This document shows, piece by piece, positions 1-13,700 of a stretch of 64,000 nucleotides of DNA. The DNA lies in assembly GCA_977017575.1 (NCBI GenBank), contig CDRNVI010000169.1, positions 1 to 64,000 on the forward strand, in the 5' to 3' direction. Origin of the DNA: Paramoeba atlantica (taxonomy: Eukaryota; Discosea). The notes below the pieces were generated by a model. It saw only the letters and a list, made by a program, of their open reading frames with translations, ran no database searches and was not told the origin of the DNA. The position numbers and the translations under genes were made by a program. Within the stretch, counting starts at the first letter, position 1. Every line of letters starts with the position of its first letter.

Positions 1-350
1 TAACTTTACAAGTACGCTCACTGACTTTTCTGTGTTTTCAAAAAATCAATTTTTTTCCTTCGATAAAAAAAGAGAGAAAAAGAGTAAAATTAAATTACAA
101 AACGAACCTTTCAGATCAAAGGAAGCAGTTTTAGGATCAACTTTTTTAATAAATATTTCAACAACCACTCGTTTCTCTGTTTGATACCAATCATGTCGAT
201 ACTTCTTTGTTACAACAGCGGATGTTGTTTCAGTGGCCGGAGGAGAGGTAGTAGGAGAGGGGGTTGTTGAGGGAGAAGGTTCTTCTTTTGGTGTGAGAGA
301 AGCTGAAATGACTTCTTTTTCTTTTTCTACTTCTACTTTTTCTTTCTCTG

Positions 351-381
<31 letters not shown>

Positions 382-1069
382 CTCTTCTTGAAGTTCTGCA
401 TCACATTTTCGGATCCAGGTCTAGGAAAACTTGTTGAGGAATCGAACAAGGAAAAGAAAGAGTATTAGTTCCAACCTGAATTTGAGAAGAAGGATTTGAA
501 GTGGTTTGTTGAGCTTTCAGAAAAGCTTCTTTTGCAGCCTTTTAAAAAAACAAGATTTAATCAAAGAACAAAACCAAAAAAAAAAGAGGCTGCAAAAGAA
601 AATAAGAGTACTTCATATTCTTCCAATGCAAAACAAGCCATTCCCTTTCTTTGGTATGCAATGGCGCTTGTTGGGTCCTTGGCAATAGCTGTTGAAGCAT
701 CACCCACCGCCTCTAATCAAATCTTGTGAGATACTGTTTGATTGTCATCGAAAGGATGTTGTGACAGGCTGTCGAGGTTGTGGGGGGGGGAGGTTTGAGA
801 TGTTCAAAAAAGAAAAGAAACCAGTAAAATTTTTAAGTTTGAAATGAGTAAAAGATCGTTTGGTAAAATAATCAGGAGGGCAATCCTCTCCTGCAAGCTC
901 AATTGCTTCGAAGAAAACAATTTCAAAAAAAAAGTCCACAAAAAAGTCAAAGAAAAACTTGCGTTTGGAAAGAGAAATAATTGAAACCTTTTGAATAATG
1001 ACTCAAAGCATCTTCAAAACATTCATCAACAAAAAGACTGTTGGCTGTTGAAAAACTTTCCATTGCCAT
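1..1069 (-). CDS. SGT1: SGT1 co-chaperone (TPR + CS domains), 3' end outside window
   Basis: SGT1 (SUGT1) links Hsp90 to client proteins and SCF ubiquitin ligases. The start is an ATG at 1069 (MAMESFSTANSLF). Exons on the minus strand join in phase: 1069-988, then 905 downward (AIELAGEDCPPDYFTKRS), then about 750-620 (AVGDASTAIAKDPTSAIAY, followed by a TPR-like RKGMACFALEEYE), giving a TPR region. A Glu-rich linker lies near 330-400. A CS domain follows at about 110-230 with the diagnostic HDWYQTEKRVVVEIFIKKV, continuing to EKSVSVLVKL at the window edge. The C-terminal SGS domain would lie beyond position 1. Domain order and the DWYQT motif make the assignment secure; exact exon edges are approximate. 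It is divergent from the gene starting at 1399. Confidence 0.85.
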
Positions 1070-1398
1070 ATTTCCAAAAGATGTTCACAAAACACACAAA
1101 AGAACAGAAACAAAAATTGTTCGCCAAACAGAATTCGAGACATTTTTCCGAGAATCGGAAAACTCGTTTCACAAACTTTTTTGGGTCTCAAAAAAAAAAG
1201 AAAAGAATCTGATCTCCTGAGTTCCTGAGTTCCTGAAAACAAAAAAGCCCCCTCATCCAAAAAATATTTGTCCCTCTTTTTTCTTTGTCTTGAATTTTTT
1301 TTTGATTTTTTTCTTTTCCTTTTCTTGTTCTTTTTCTGGTTTGGGAATTTTCTCGGACAAGAGAAAACCGCGTGAACGGTGTTTTTCATATTTTTCTG
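1070..1398. promoter_or_regulatory. Divergent intergenic region, SGT1 / membrane protein
   Basis: About 330 bp separate two divergent start codons. T-rich blocks at 1279-1320 precede the plus-strand gene and A-rich blocks face SGT1. No TATA box or other named element is convincing. An open frame on the minus strand here has Lys/Arg/Phe-rich low-complexity translation and is not considered coding. Confidence 0.4.
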
Positions 1399-2193
1399 AT
1401 GGGAACAACCCTCGCTCGATATCAATCTCCCATCCTTGACAAATTGAGACCAGCGTATTGGCTTGGAGCTCTTCATGGTCTCAATTATGCTTGTGTAGAC
1501 TGGACAACACCAATCCCTCTCAGAGAAGTGATCAGTTTTTTAGAAAGTGAACTCCCGAATTATGGTTTCCGAGTCGTCGAAAGTTCACCCAATAACGCTT
1601 CGTTTCCATTTCAGCATCAGATCCGAGCTTATTACTTAACTCCTGGTTTAAAATGGCTGGATGTGATCGAAATTGATTTTCTTGAATCATCTTCTCGGGA
1701 AAGTTCATTTGAAGGGGGGAGCTGGCCGCAACACCAACACCCTTCCAAAAACACAACATACGCTCGAGCTCTTTCAGTCTCTACTTCAGTAGTCCCTGCT
1801 TCAATCCCTCTTGCCCCACTTTTTGCAGTTCTCTTAGCTTGGCTCCCTTTCTTTGATCACGGGGCGAATCTCCGCCATTTGTCAGATATTGAAGAGCTCC
1901 TCGCTTCCACTTCAACTGCTTCTGCCCCTCTCCAGCGTACTTTAGTTCATCCAGGAGCAAAACTTACTCTTCTTTCCACTTCAGTTGTAACCATTGTCTT
2001 CTTAATGACTCTTTGTCTTACATTCCTCAATATTTTTACGAACCCTCACCCCGTTCTCAATATTATTGTCACTGTCTTTTGTTCTATTTTAACTGTTTTG
2101 ACGTTTTTAACCTATTTTAACGCTTTGATGGTGTGTATGCAAGAGAAAAATGAAGGCTCGAGCAGAACATATACGACTTATGATATGTATTGA
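1399..2193 (+). CDS. Predicted multi-pass membrane protein of unknown function
   Basis: An uninterrupted ORF of about 264 residues. I chose the ATG at 1399 (MGTTLARYQSPILDKL), since the upstream in-frame start is GTG. The N-terminal half is soluble-looking (YWLGALHGLNYACVDWTTP). Three hydrophobic segments follow: VPASIPLAPLFAVLLAWLPF, then LTLLSTSVVTIVFLMTLCL, then VLNIIVTVFCSILTVLTFLT. The tail is short and polar (SSRTYTTYDMY). I do not recognise the family. Tail-to-tail with Furry, 156 bp away. The lack of introns is unusual for this window but shared with alpha-tubulin and the Nudix gene. Confidence 0.65.
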   Translation: MGTTLARYQSPILDKLRPAYWLGALHGLNYACVDWTTPIPLREVISFLESELPNYGFRVVESSPNNASFPFQHQIRAYYLTPGLKWLDVIEIDFLESSSRESSFEGGSWPQHQHPSKNTTYARALSVSTSVVPASIPLAPLFAVLLAWLPFFDHGANLRHLSDIEELLASTSTASAPLQRTLVHPGAKLTLLSTSVVTIVFLMTLCLTFLNIFTNPHPVLNIIVTVFCSILTVLTFLTYFNALMVCMQEKNEGSSRTYTTYDMY

Positions 2194-2349
2194 CGAAAGA
2201 GAATATTTAAAACCTCACAAAAAAAAAAAGAGAATACAAAAGATGAGAAAAAAAAAAATTATCTCAAACATATAAATTTTATTTTTGTTCAATTCCCTTC
2301 TTCTCTTTTTCCCCCTCCTCTCACTCTCCTATTTTCCTCCTCCCCTTCA

Positions 2350-5300
2350 CTACATAGGAGGAGGAGGGTCTTTTTTTGGAGGAGGTGGTCTCGCCATACC
2401 ACCTCGAGCAAGAGGGCTAACAGGTCGGGGGGGACCCCCTCTCATTACTCCACCTCTCACCATTCCCCCACCTCCTCCTCTCACCATTCCTCCCACCCCT
2501 CTCCCAGCTCCTGGGGGTGGACGCGCATTTCCACGAGGGCTCGTTGGGCCACCTCTCCCTCTGAATGGCGCACCTCCTGGTAATGGCACACCTCCTAGTG
2601 GTTGTGCACCTCCTGGGGGTGGTGCAGCTCCTGGTGGCGGTGCAACTCCTGGGGGTGGTGCAGCTCCTGGTCCTCCACCTCTTGACCGGGGTGATCCTGC
2701 TGGTGGAGGTACGCTCCCTGGAGGTGGAATGCTTCCAGGGAGGGGTGCTGCCAGTGGTGGTGGTCCACCTCTTCGTGGGGATCCTGCTGGTGGTGATGTT
2801 GGTGATGAGAATGGTGGTGGTACACCTCGTGGTGATCCTGTTGAACCTGCTACCGGTCCTGGAAGTGGGCCTCCTAATAGTGGAGGAACTGAAGCAGGAG
2901 GAGGAGGGAGAACAGCAGCCATTGGGGATACTGATCCAACCTTAGCTCCTCCCCGAGGAGGTGGTGGGGCCACAGCTCTTGCATAAGCCCCGGCAACATC
3001 GTTCTTTTGATCCATGGAATTAGCCCTGGATAATGGGACTGGTGTGGGAGGAAAACCTCCTGTTGAAAGGGAGAGTTGAGGAGAAAAGCCAGGACGTGCC
3101 CCCTATTTGAAATTCATTTTTGGATGAGAGAAAAAGGAAATTTAAGTTCGTTCATGATGAAAAATTGTTGTTCAAAAAAGAAAAGAAAGAAAACCAGTTG
3201 TGGTCCTCCTCCTCGACGAGAACCAAGAGAAACACTCCCACGAGTCGGTTTTGCGCTTGCAAAACTTGTTGTTGCTGCTTTAAACGTATGCCCAGAAGAT
3301 TGCGCAAATGAAGATGAAGGAGATTGTGCAGATGGTGATGGCGATGATGACGGTGAAGGAGGAGAAAATTTTGAAGGAACAGCTAAGTAGGTCCGTGGGC
3401 CGTCAGGGATTGTGTGTGCTTGCTGGAGATAGGCTGGGACAGTCGTAGGATTACGAGTCAGAGCCAAAACAGATCCGTATTCTCGAGTAAATCGTCTTTG
3501 GAGGGTGTAGGCTTGTGAATGTGTTACAAAAGAACGACCTCTATCACTTAAGTGCCAGGAAAATGATTCGCTGTGCGTGATGATGACGATGAGAGGCAGA
3601 AGAGAAAGAGAGAAAATTGGAGAAAAAAAAAGTCAAGAGAAAAAACCTGCTGCAATCATCGACAGCGGTTGTAGTAGCAGGTGTCAATTCAAACGACCCA
3701 AAATCAATCTTCCCTCCCATCCTGAAGCTCATGTGTAAAAATCAAAAAGGAAAAAAAGAGAGGAAAAAATAACAGCAAGGAACAAGGAAAAAATAACAGC
3801 AAGGAACAAGAAAAAAAAAAAAGACGAACGTGAGAAAAGACTGGGTGAGAGAAGCAAGCACATTCATAACATCAGGAGATCCCAAATTACGAAAAATTGG
3901 TGCAAAACTTGACATGGACTTACTCAAAAATTCAGGAGATACGCCTCTCATTTGAGACAACAACTCTTTCATCAAAATTAAAATGTGCTTCTTGTACTCC
4001 CTGAAGGTATTTTGTCAATGAAAAAAGGAAGAAAAAAAAAGCATTCATTAAAAAAAAATACAAAACTGATCGCTATCAACATAGAAATCTCTCAGCAAAC
4101 CAAACACAAGAAAATCTCTTCCAGGCAAAAAAGAAGAAATAATTCCATCTGCAAAACTTTTCACAAATTCATCAACAAGTGGGACCTTCCCTTCTTCTGA
4201 AGCAAGGTCTTTTTGGAGAATTCTTGCAACAGAGTTGTGTCCTGAGCCTTGGCAAAGAGCTGCCACTATCGCTGCCTGTTGGGTTGATTGTGAGGAGAAA
4301 GAAAAAGATAAAGAAACAATTAAAGAAAAGGAAAAGAAGATGGTAAAATAAAAAACAAACTCTTCTACGCAAATCTCTGAGAGTTTTGGGGTTGACTTTG
4401 CTTTGCATTGACGCAATTGTCGCTACCTCTCTGGTGTTAATTTATTTTTTAGAAAAGTACTCAAAAAGAAATACTCAAAAAAACAATCACAACATTTCCT
4501 CCAACTATCGGGTACAAATACAGAAAAAAGAACGTACTTTACAAAATAGGGAGCATAAGCAGCAACAGAAAGAGCACTATAGTGTTCTTTACCATGCAGA
4601 ATTGGATGAATAGGAGACGCCAAAATTACATCCAATAATTCTCTCGCAACTTGTTCTGTTACGGGTGAAGATAACCCCTTAAAAAAACGGTTGTTAATCA
4701 TATAAAATGAAAATAAAAAGAAAAAGAAATCAAAAACCTTAACAACCAAAGGGAGAACACCACTGAAACGAGGGAACCAAGAAGATGAATCATCAGGAAC
4801 TGTAGCCTCCAAAGATTTCACTCTCTTTTTTGCTCTTTCATTTGTCAACCCAAATTTGTTCAAAACAGACTATTTATGTTTTTTTTAGAAAGGAACAAAA
4901 AAGAAATCAACAAAAAGAGTTGATTCCAACAGTTTTTCAAAAAAAAACAAGAAAAAGAAAAGAAAAGAAAAACCTTTAACAAAACATAACCACAAAACAG
5001 TTCATGCTCAATCTCAGTATACAAAACGGCGACACTACACCAAAACAGCTCAGGATAAGCATCAATTCCCTCTTGTCCAGGCTTGCTTCCTCCATCGTCA
5101 TAAAAGAGCCCCAAAACTGTTATATATCCAAAATAATAGCAAAAGAGGGAGAGAGAATCAGAGATGGAAAAGAAGGAAAGGGAAGAAAAGAAGAAGGAAA
5201 AGAAGGAAAAGATGAAAGAAAAGAAGAAAGAAAAAACCTTCTCGAATAGCCAACATAACCTCAATAGAAACAGTATAATCAATATCAGAACGATTTGCAA

Positions 5301-8300
5301 TGTGATTATACCAAATGCCCAACAAACAAGCGACATTTTCCCCTCTCACTTCTTTTACTAAAGCTCGAAATAATTGCAAACATCGATTGATTAAGTGATA
5401 GTTTCTATTGTGAAGATTAGATTCTGTCTTGTTTCGTTCGAGGGGCTGTCACACTTATCATACACAGAAAATAAAAGAGAGGAGGGGGGAGGGAAGGGAA
5501 AATAATAAATTAATAAATTAATAAATAAACAAAAAAAATAACCCAGTGGAAAGTCCACTCGAAAAAATAAGACTATCAATCGCAACTCGTAAAGGAAAAT
5601 CAGGTCCAACCGTCCCAGACAAAATCGAAGTTATTTTTTGAATAAAAGCTCCCAATTTTTCCCCACTTTTTAAGACCATTTGTTTTTTGGAAGCATCTTC
5701 CCATTCCCAATATGCTTTTTCTCCATTGCTCTGCATGAAAAATGATTTGTTAGAAACCCACACAATCCAATGAAATCAAAAATTAAAAATAAAAATTAAA
5801 TAAAATTAAAAATAAAAAATTAAAAATAAAAAATAAAAAATAAAAAATAAAAAATAAAAAAATAAAAAAAATAAAAAAATAAAAAAATAAAAAAATAAAA
5901 AAATAAAAAAATAAAAAAATAAAAAAATAAAAAAATAAAAAAATAAAAAAATAAAAAAATAAAAAAAAATAAAAAATAAAAAAAAATAAAAAAAAATAAA
6001 AAAATAAAAAAATAAAAAAAAATAAAAAAAATAAAAAAATAAAAAAATAAAAAAATAAAAAAATAAAAAAAAAATAAAATCAAACATGCTTATTCAAAAT
6101 ACGAATCACATCCCAAATCTCCTCCTCAGCAACCCGATGAGTCAAAGAAACCCACTGCACAAGACCAGCAACCATCCTCCCAGCAGCCTGCCACACAGAC
6201 CGATTCTTCTCATCCATTAAAATAACCGCACAAACAAGAACACGTGGCAACACTTTATGGAACGAGTTGGGTGACTCTGTTGTTAAATCAACCAAAAGGC
6301 GGAGTGCTGTGTGTTGTCGAGAGAGAGGTTGGAGAGTTTTTGCTGCAGGGAGGACTTCTTCGAATTCCCATTTGTCTGTTATGTCTACCTTTTTCTTTTT
6401 TTTTTGTTTTGTTTGTTTGTTTGTTTGGTGAGAAAGGATAAGGATTTGAGAGGAAAGGAAAAAAGAAGAAAGAAGAAAAGTGTGAAAAGGGAAGTGAGAA
6501 AAGAGAAATAATTGATTCGAGAAATTGAAAGAAATTGAAACCTCTTCTTCTTCTTGTGCTGGTTGAGCCTCCTCCTTTGAAAAGAAAAAGAGTTATTTTT
6601 TTTTTTGGTCTTTCTTCTTGTTTTCTGTATCTTTTATTTTTCTCTCTTCTTCACTTCTTACAAAAAATACTAATCAACAAACCTTTTCCTTTTCTTTTTC
6701 TTTTTCCTTTTCTTTATCTTTTTCCTTTTCCCTTTCCCTCATTGTTTTATTGCCACCACGAGGTGTGGTCTGAAAAAAAAAAAGGATATTAGAATGCCGC
6801 AAAAATAACAAACTATTCAAAACAAAAATAAAAAACGAATAAAAACGAATAAAAACGAATAAAAACGAATAAAAACGAATATAAAAACGAATAAAAAGGA
6901 ATATAAATAAAATAAATAAATAAATAAAAAATCGTACAGGGCCCGCCGTCTCCTTCCTCTGGGGCTCCCGAGCAGACAACAAAGGAGCTTTCTGCAAAGC
7001 AAACCCCCAATCAACAACCTCCTTCCCTCCCTGAGCCTCATGAGAGAACTCAGTATCAGTCAACAACGCCACCAACACATCCACTGTGTCCTGTGGTACG
7101 TGTCTCACTGCCTCTACACATCCGTTTCGGACCACATCGAAGATTTCTGAGAAAAGATTGTTAGAGGAGGGAGGGAAGGGGATGAGAAGAGAGGAGAGAG
7201 AGGAGAGAGAGGAGAGAGAGGAGAGAGGAGAGAAACGAGATGTTAAAAGGACAAAAACCTGGAGAACGATCACGAGTCGCAACGAAAACAGCATAATCAA
7301 TTAAAAACTTCAAATTATCAAAACCTGATGTTGCTGCACTCACCCAAAGTCCTTCTGTTTCTGTTTTTGGGGGTTAAGAAAGAAAGAATAAAGAAAATGC
7401 CAAAAAGAAAAAGAACAAAGAGAAAAGAGAAACCTTTTGGATATAAAGAAGAAAATTTAACACTCATAACTAAGAGATTCTCAACAATTTCGTGGCTGTC
7501 TTTTTCATCCATTGCATTTAATTGGAAATTTGCGATCCACGGCACCATCAATCTACTCAAAGATTAAAGAGAGAAAAACAAGTGAAAAAAAAAAATAGAA
7601 AAAGGAAAAGAGATATTTTGAGAAAAAGAGAAAGGAAGGGACCTGAGAATTGAATCTTTGTTCGCAATAGGAACTTCCTTCAATTTTTGAAAAGCTATTC
7701 TCCACACTTGTAAAGTCACACCTAATGCATTTGATGATTTTTTTTTCAAATAAAAAATTAAAAGTTGAAAAGAAAAGAAAACATGTCCAAAAAAAACACA
7801 CCCAAAAAATTGTTACAAAAAAAAAAGACAAAAATAAAAAAACACACACAAATAAAAACCAAAAAAAAACACACACACACACAAAAAAAAAAAAGAAAGA
7901 AAACCTTGATAATCTTTGGCAAATTGTGTGGAAATTTGGAGCTGAAAGGCTTTATAGGAACTTGATGTTTTTGAATTTACTCCTGCTATGTAATGCCGAG
8001 ATAAGATTTGTGCATTTGACATTGCCCTGATTGCTAAGAGCGCCTGTGGAGAGTGAGAGAAAGAAAGAGAATGAAAAGGAAAAAACGATGAACAAAGAAA
8101 AAGAAACAAAAATGAATGAATGAACAAAAAAAAAAGATGTTTTTTTAATCACTGGCGAGTGATTTTATAAAATGAATAAATCAGTTTTAAAACCTGTTCA
8201 CGATGTTCGCTGTGAGCATGACCAAGTTTGTACAAAACCAAAGGAAAAAGAATATGAAGGGGAAGATCTTTCTCCATGTTCTTTTTCATCTATTTTATTT

Positions 8301-10672
8301 TTATCAGAAAAAATACAAGATTAAGAAATAAGGACCAACAAAATAGGAAACAGGAAACAAGAAACAAGAAAACAAATGAACAAATGGACAAAATAAAATA
8401 AATAACAAAAAAGCAACAAAGCAAAAAAGCAAAACAAAAAAAAAGAGAAAAAAAGAAAAAAAGAAAAAAAAGAAAGAAAAAAACCTCAAAAAAACGAAGA
8501 AGAATACGAAAATGACCAAGAGCAACACTGGCACGCTCATCATAAATTTTACCAAGACAAGCAATAACAATTTCACTCAAATCTTTGGCTGTCAAATGTC
8601 GAAATAAATCTGTTGATAATCGAAATGTCACCGAAATGTATTCGTCTTTTCCCTGTTTTTGATTTTGTTTTATTAGAAAGTGATTTTTTCAGTTTGCTTT
8701 TTTTTTTGTTAAATTTCTATTTTCTTTTTCTTATTTTCAAAAAAGAAATAAATACAAAAAAAAAAGAAATAAATACAAAAAACAATAAAAAAACAACAAC
8801 AAAAACAACAACAAAAACAAAAACAAAAACAATAATAAAAAAACCTCATGAAGTAAAGAAGGAAGAATGGCCAAAAAAGGAGCAACATAAGATTCTGGGG
8901 TGGTCTCAAGACGAAGAAGAGGCACCAAAGCATTAAACGCAGCGCTCACAACAATCTCTTTCAATTCTTCTGGTGACTTTTTATAGAAAAGTGATCAGAA
9001 AGAGAGAGAGGAGAGGGAGAGAGGAGAGGGAGAGAGGAGAGGGAGAGAGGAGAGGGAGAGGAGAGAGAGGAAGAAGTGAAAAGGATAGAGAAGGGAGGAG
9101 GGGAAAAGAAAATGGAAAAAAATGGAAAAAAAAAACCTTTTGGGTATCAGCCTTGTGGTGAACTTCTTTTCGAGCATTGAAAGCAACAAGATCTATTTTT
9201 GAAAAAAAAGAATGAAAAAAAAGAAAAAGAAAAAGAGAAAAAGAAGAAAAAGAAAAAAGAAAATCGGGAAGAAAAAAGAACAAACCACTTCCAAGGATCT
9301 CTTTTCCTTTTGGGCTAAAGAAAGTAGCGTCGAGTAAAAATACAAAGCAGGCTTCGTGTACCTATTCCCCCATGAGAAAAGGGAAGAATAAAAAGAAAAG
9401 AGAAAGAAAAGAAAGAAAAGAAAGAAAAAAAAACACAAGAGAAAGAACAACAAAAAAAAAAAAACAAAGAATAAAAAAAAAAAATTATTTTCTAAAAACA
9501 ACAATCCAAAAAAAAAAAAAAAAAAAAAACCTCAGTGCCCAAAATAGTCTGAGTATCAAAACCAATGGGAGCTAATTTAGCCATAGCATTAATCTCAGTC
9601 GCCAAATCTTCCATCAAACAACATAAATTATATCTTGTTCGATATGCTAGATATAAATCTTCGTTTGGTGATAATTTGAGTGTTTCTGGTACTGCGAATC
9701 TGTGTTGTTGTTTGTTTTTTTTTGTTGGGGGTGAGAAGAAAAAGAATAGAAAAAGGAAAGAAAAAGAAAAGAAAGAAGGAGAAAGAAGGAGAAAGAAGGA
9801 GAAAGAAGAAGAAAGAAGAAGAAAAAAAAACTTGCGAAGATGGGCCAAAATCTTTTCCCTAGTGCCTTTAAAGGCAGAAGCCAACAAAACTTTTTTGCCA
9901 ATCATATTATGAGACAACACTCTCCACACATATGACAACACATAAGTTGTAAACTGATGATCTGGTGTCTTTTTCAAACCTATTCCCCCACTCTCAAAAA
10001 AAAAAGAAAAGAAAAGAAAAGAGAAAGAAAAAAAAAAAATAAAGAAAAAAAAAATAAAGAAAAAAAAATAAAGAAAAAAAAATAAAAAATAAAGAAAAAA
10101 AAATAAAGAAAAAAAAAATGAAAAGAAATAAAGGACCAATTCTCTTAGCAAGACTAGCAGGAGACTCAGTCAACTCAACAAGATGATCAACAGCAGCCAA
10201 AAACATTCCCTTTGGAAGAAAAGAGACAGCCGTCTCTGCCATTAACCTAATATCCCCCAAAAAAAAAAAAACCACATTAATAAATAAAACCAAAAAAGGA
10301 AAAATCGTTTTGTGACACAAAACACAAAAAATCGAATCTCCCACACATCCACAAAAAACAACCAAAAAAAACATCTTCATCCCCCCTCAAAAAAAAAAAG
10401 AAAAAAAAAGAAAAAAAAAGAAAAAAAAAAGAAAAGAAAAGAAAAAAAAAAAAGAAAAGAAAAAAAAAAAAGAAAAGAAAAAATAAAATAAATATAACCT
10501 GACAAATTTAACCTCACTAAACAAACAACCCCACAAAAAGTCCATCAATTTGGCTTTATTTCCTTCTTCTTCTTCATCATCTATCACCCCAGAAGTAGAA
10601 ACCATGGCACAAAGATAAGATGACCAAATGGCTCTCAGAACTTTATCTTCTGTTGTTTTTTCTGGTCCTGTT

Positions 10673-10707
<35 letters not shown>

Positions 10708-13700
10708 TTATTGCAAAATGATTTTGGGATCTTGGTTTGAATTGGAAGAGGGAAAGAGGAAAAAAGAAAGAGGGAGAGGAAATGGAGGATAAATACCTTT
10801 GGCAGATTCAATTTGAGGAAAAGTTGAAATACAGAACTTCAACAACCGTGGAAAGGACTCTGTAATGAGAGAGTAAGGAAAAAGGAAAAAGAAACAAAAA
10901 AAAAGAAAACAAAACATCACAACAACAAGAAAATGACAAACACAAAAACCAAAATAATCACAAAAAAAAAAGAAAAAAGAAAGAAAAAAGAAAAAAAAAA
11001 AGAAAAAAAAAAAGAAAAAAAAAAGAACCACTAAAAGTAAGAGAATTGCGATCAACAGCAGCAGAGAAAAACTCTCCAACAAAACGGCTCCACAAACGAG
11101 GATCCGCACAATTTAAAGTAAATTCATAAATTGCGCTATTTGAACTATCCAGTTCAGGTGTTTCTTCTTGTTTTCCTGGTTCCTTTGCTTCTCCCGCACT
11201 GTTTTTGTGGAAAAAATAAAAGAAATCAAAAGAAAGAAAATTAAAGAGCAAAGAGAAGCGGAAAAGAAAGAGGAAAAGAAAAGAAAAACCTGGAACTGTG
11301 AGCAGTAACCAACATAGCACGATCCTCTTCCGCCTTCTTTAAAATAGTATCTTGGTCCTCATCCATCACACACATCAACCAGCCAGAAGAAGATTCAGAA
11401 CTTTCTTCTTCCCCTGAGACCATGGCAATTGTTTTGGCTAATTTGTAAAGCCTTCCAAAACAACGAATTGATGCCAACCGAACCCCTACATCTCTGTTCA
11501 TAGAATAAAGGGGAAAGAAAAGAAGATAAAAAAGGGAAATGAGAATAAAAGAGAAAGAAAGAGATGAAAGAGCAACAAACGCATGACAAAGAAGAGGGAC
11601 AACGAGAGGCTCAAAAGTTGATGGTTTGAATTCCAGAGGAGAGTCCACTGTCAAGATTTGTTAATTCCTCTCTTAATTTTTTTTTCTTCTCTTTTTCTTC
11701 TTTTCTTTTTTTTTCCTTTTGGAATCATTGCAAAAAAAAAAAAAAACTGTGGTTCTCTCCTGATAAAAGAGCTTTGCGTGCTTTACGGTTTCCAGCCTGA
11801 TTCGTTCAATAAGCAACTCAGATTTTTTTTCTTTCTCCTTCTTTCTTTCACCTTTTTTCTTTTTCTCCTGAAAACAATAATAATAATAAAAAAAGGTGAC
11901 CTTATCCTCATCAATCCAAAGAGATATCATCTCAGAAGCACAGTTCAAAATCGAGGCTTGATACTTTGGCTTAGATAAGGGAGCATCACTCGCCAATTGT
12001 AACAATGATCGGATTCCCAGAACACGCAACTCTTTTTTTTTTTTTGAAAAAAGGGGTTAAACTTAAATTCATTATTTCTTCTTCTTTCTTTCTTTTCTTC
12101 ATTTTGATCGATTTATTTTGAAGGTAAAAAGTTGATTGATTCTTTTCTTCATTCTCTCTCTTCTTCCTTCTCTCAAAAAACGAAAAATAATAATACCAGG
12201 GTAATTCTGAATCGCTGATACGAGGGTCTTTTGAGCTTCTTTTCTCAACAGGGGATGAGAGTGTTCACTATATTTCGCCAACATACCAAACCATATCTCA
12301 CGATCCATATGAACTGGTACACATAACCGACAACCATACATCAACACTGACATGACATGACAGAGTTGTGAGTCAACCCCCTGTTTGATCTTATTGTCAG
12401 AATCTCTTTTCTCTCAAAAAGATAGAGAGTGAGGAATTAAAAAAAAAAAAATGAAAACAAAAAACCTTTCCCTCACTTGCAGAGAGGGCTTGGCGATATT
12501 GGTCAAGAGCACCAGATAAAATTTGATTAAATTTGCTGACTCGAAGAACCGCATTGGTCACCCACGCTGGCATTTGCAAAAAAGGCTTTGTCATTTCTTT
12601 TCTCTGTTGATAGAGTGAGTTTTTTAAAGACAAAAGAGCACACCCAATCCACACCCAACAAATTGGGCCCAAATTCATGGTCCAAAAAAACAATATCAAT
12701 GAATACCTGGACAGCAACAAACTCAAACTCATCAGGAGCGGCGGGAGGAGCCCCCACAATCGGACCAATATTTTCCATTCCAAAAGAATCACGTGGCCCA
12801 GTAAATTCTCCTTCTCCTCCTTCAGGGACACGATCCCAAACTTTCAAAAAAGACAAGATACCCATCATCAGACAATCAACTGATGTTTGTCCCTCTGAAC
12901 ATGGGAGGACAATATCTGTCAAAATAGCTGGATCTCCAGTTACAAGAACCGAGACAATGTCTTGCAAGAAAAATATTAAAAATTATTTTAAATAATGAAT
13001 TAAAAGAAAGAAAAAGAAATTCAATGCAACTGAAATTTCAGAGAAAATAAAAAACCTGCAACAATATCAATAGCAGAGGGGTGAGAAGAGATTTTTTCTT
13101 TTTGTAAAACAAGAGAAGACCCAAGAGGAACCAAGATAACAGTCTTAATATCATCACTCGACATCGTCTTTGCGATTGCAACACAAACACGAAATATCCC
13201 TTCAAGAGCGAGGCATCGTGTTGAGGACGCTTTCACTATCAAGAAAAAAAAACATTACATTCATAAAATAATCTTCATCAAAACAAAGCTCAAAACAAGT
13301 CGCACTCCCCCACATTTCAATTTTCAACAAACAAAGAAGAGAACTAACAAACTAAACTACAAGAGAGACAAACCAGATGAGAATAATTGAGAAAGACTTT
13401 GGACTAAATTTTGTTTAAATTTGTCAACAGAAGAGGGTCCACCTCCTTTAATTCGAGCTGCAGCTATCACAGCCAATAAAAACCCTGATTCCATCGATTT
13501 GTGTTTTTTGTGCTGTATTTTTTCGGTTTAATTTTAAGTTTTTTTTCATTCCCCATCCTCCCTCTATCTTCCTTTCTTTCCACTTAGAGACTGATTGAAG
13601 TTAAAAAGAACAAAAAGAAACCTGGGCCATCATCTTTTCTTGGAAATCAGCCAAAATTGAATCCCAACGAGGAGCACAGGATGGCTCAACAGTCTCTGAC

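Noticed and set aside
2285-2986. Plus-strand Gly/Pro-rich ORF
   Set aside because: It mirrors the GC-rich Pro-coding exon of Furry; the minus strand is continuous with family exons and carries the stop at 2350.
5806-6087. F/I/Y-rich ORFs in three frames
   Set aside because: Products of the (A6-7T)n microsatellite; no stop codons arise because the repeat lacks them.
9000-9080. GAGAGAGG repeat as a possible functional element
   Set aside because: One of many purine-rich tracts in Furry introns, the complement of CT-rich intron sequence on the coding strand; no sign of special function.
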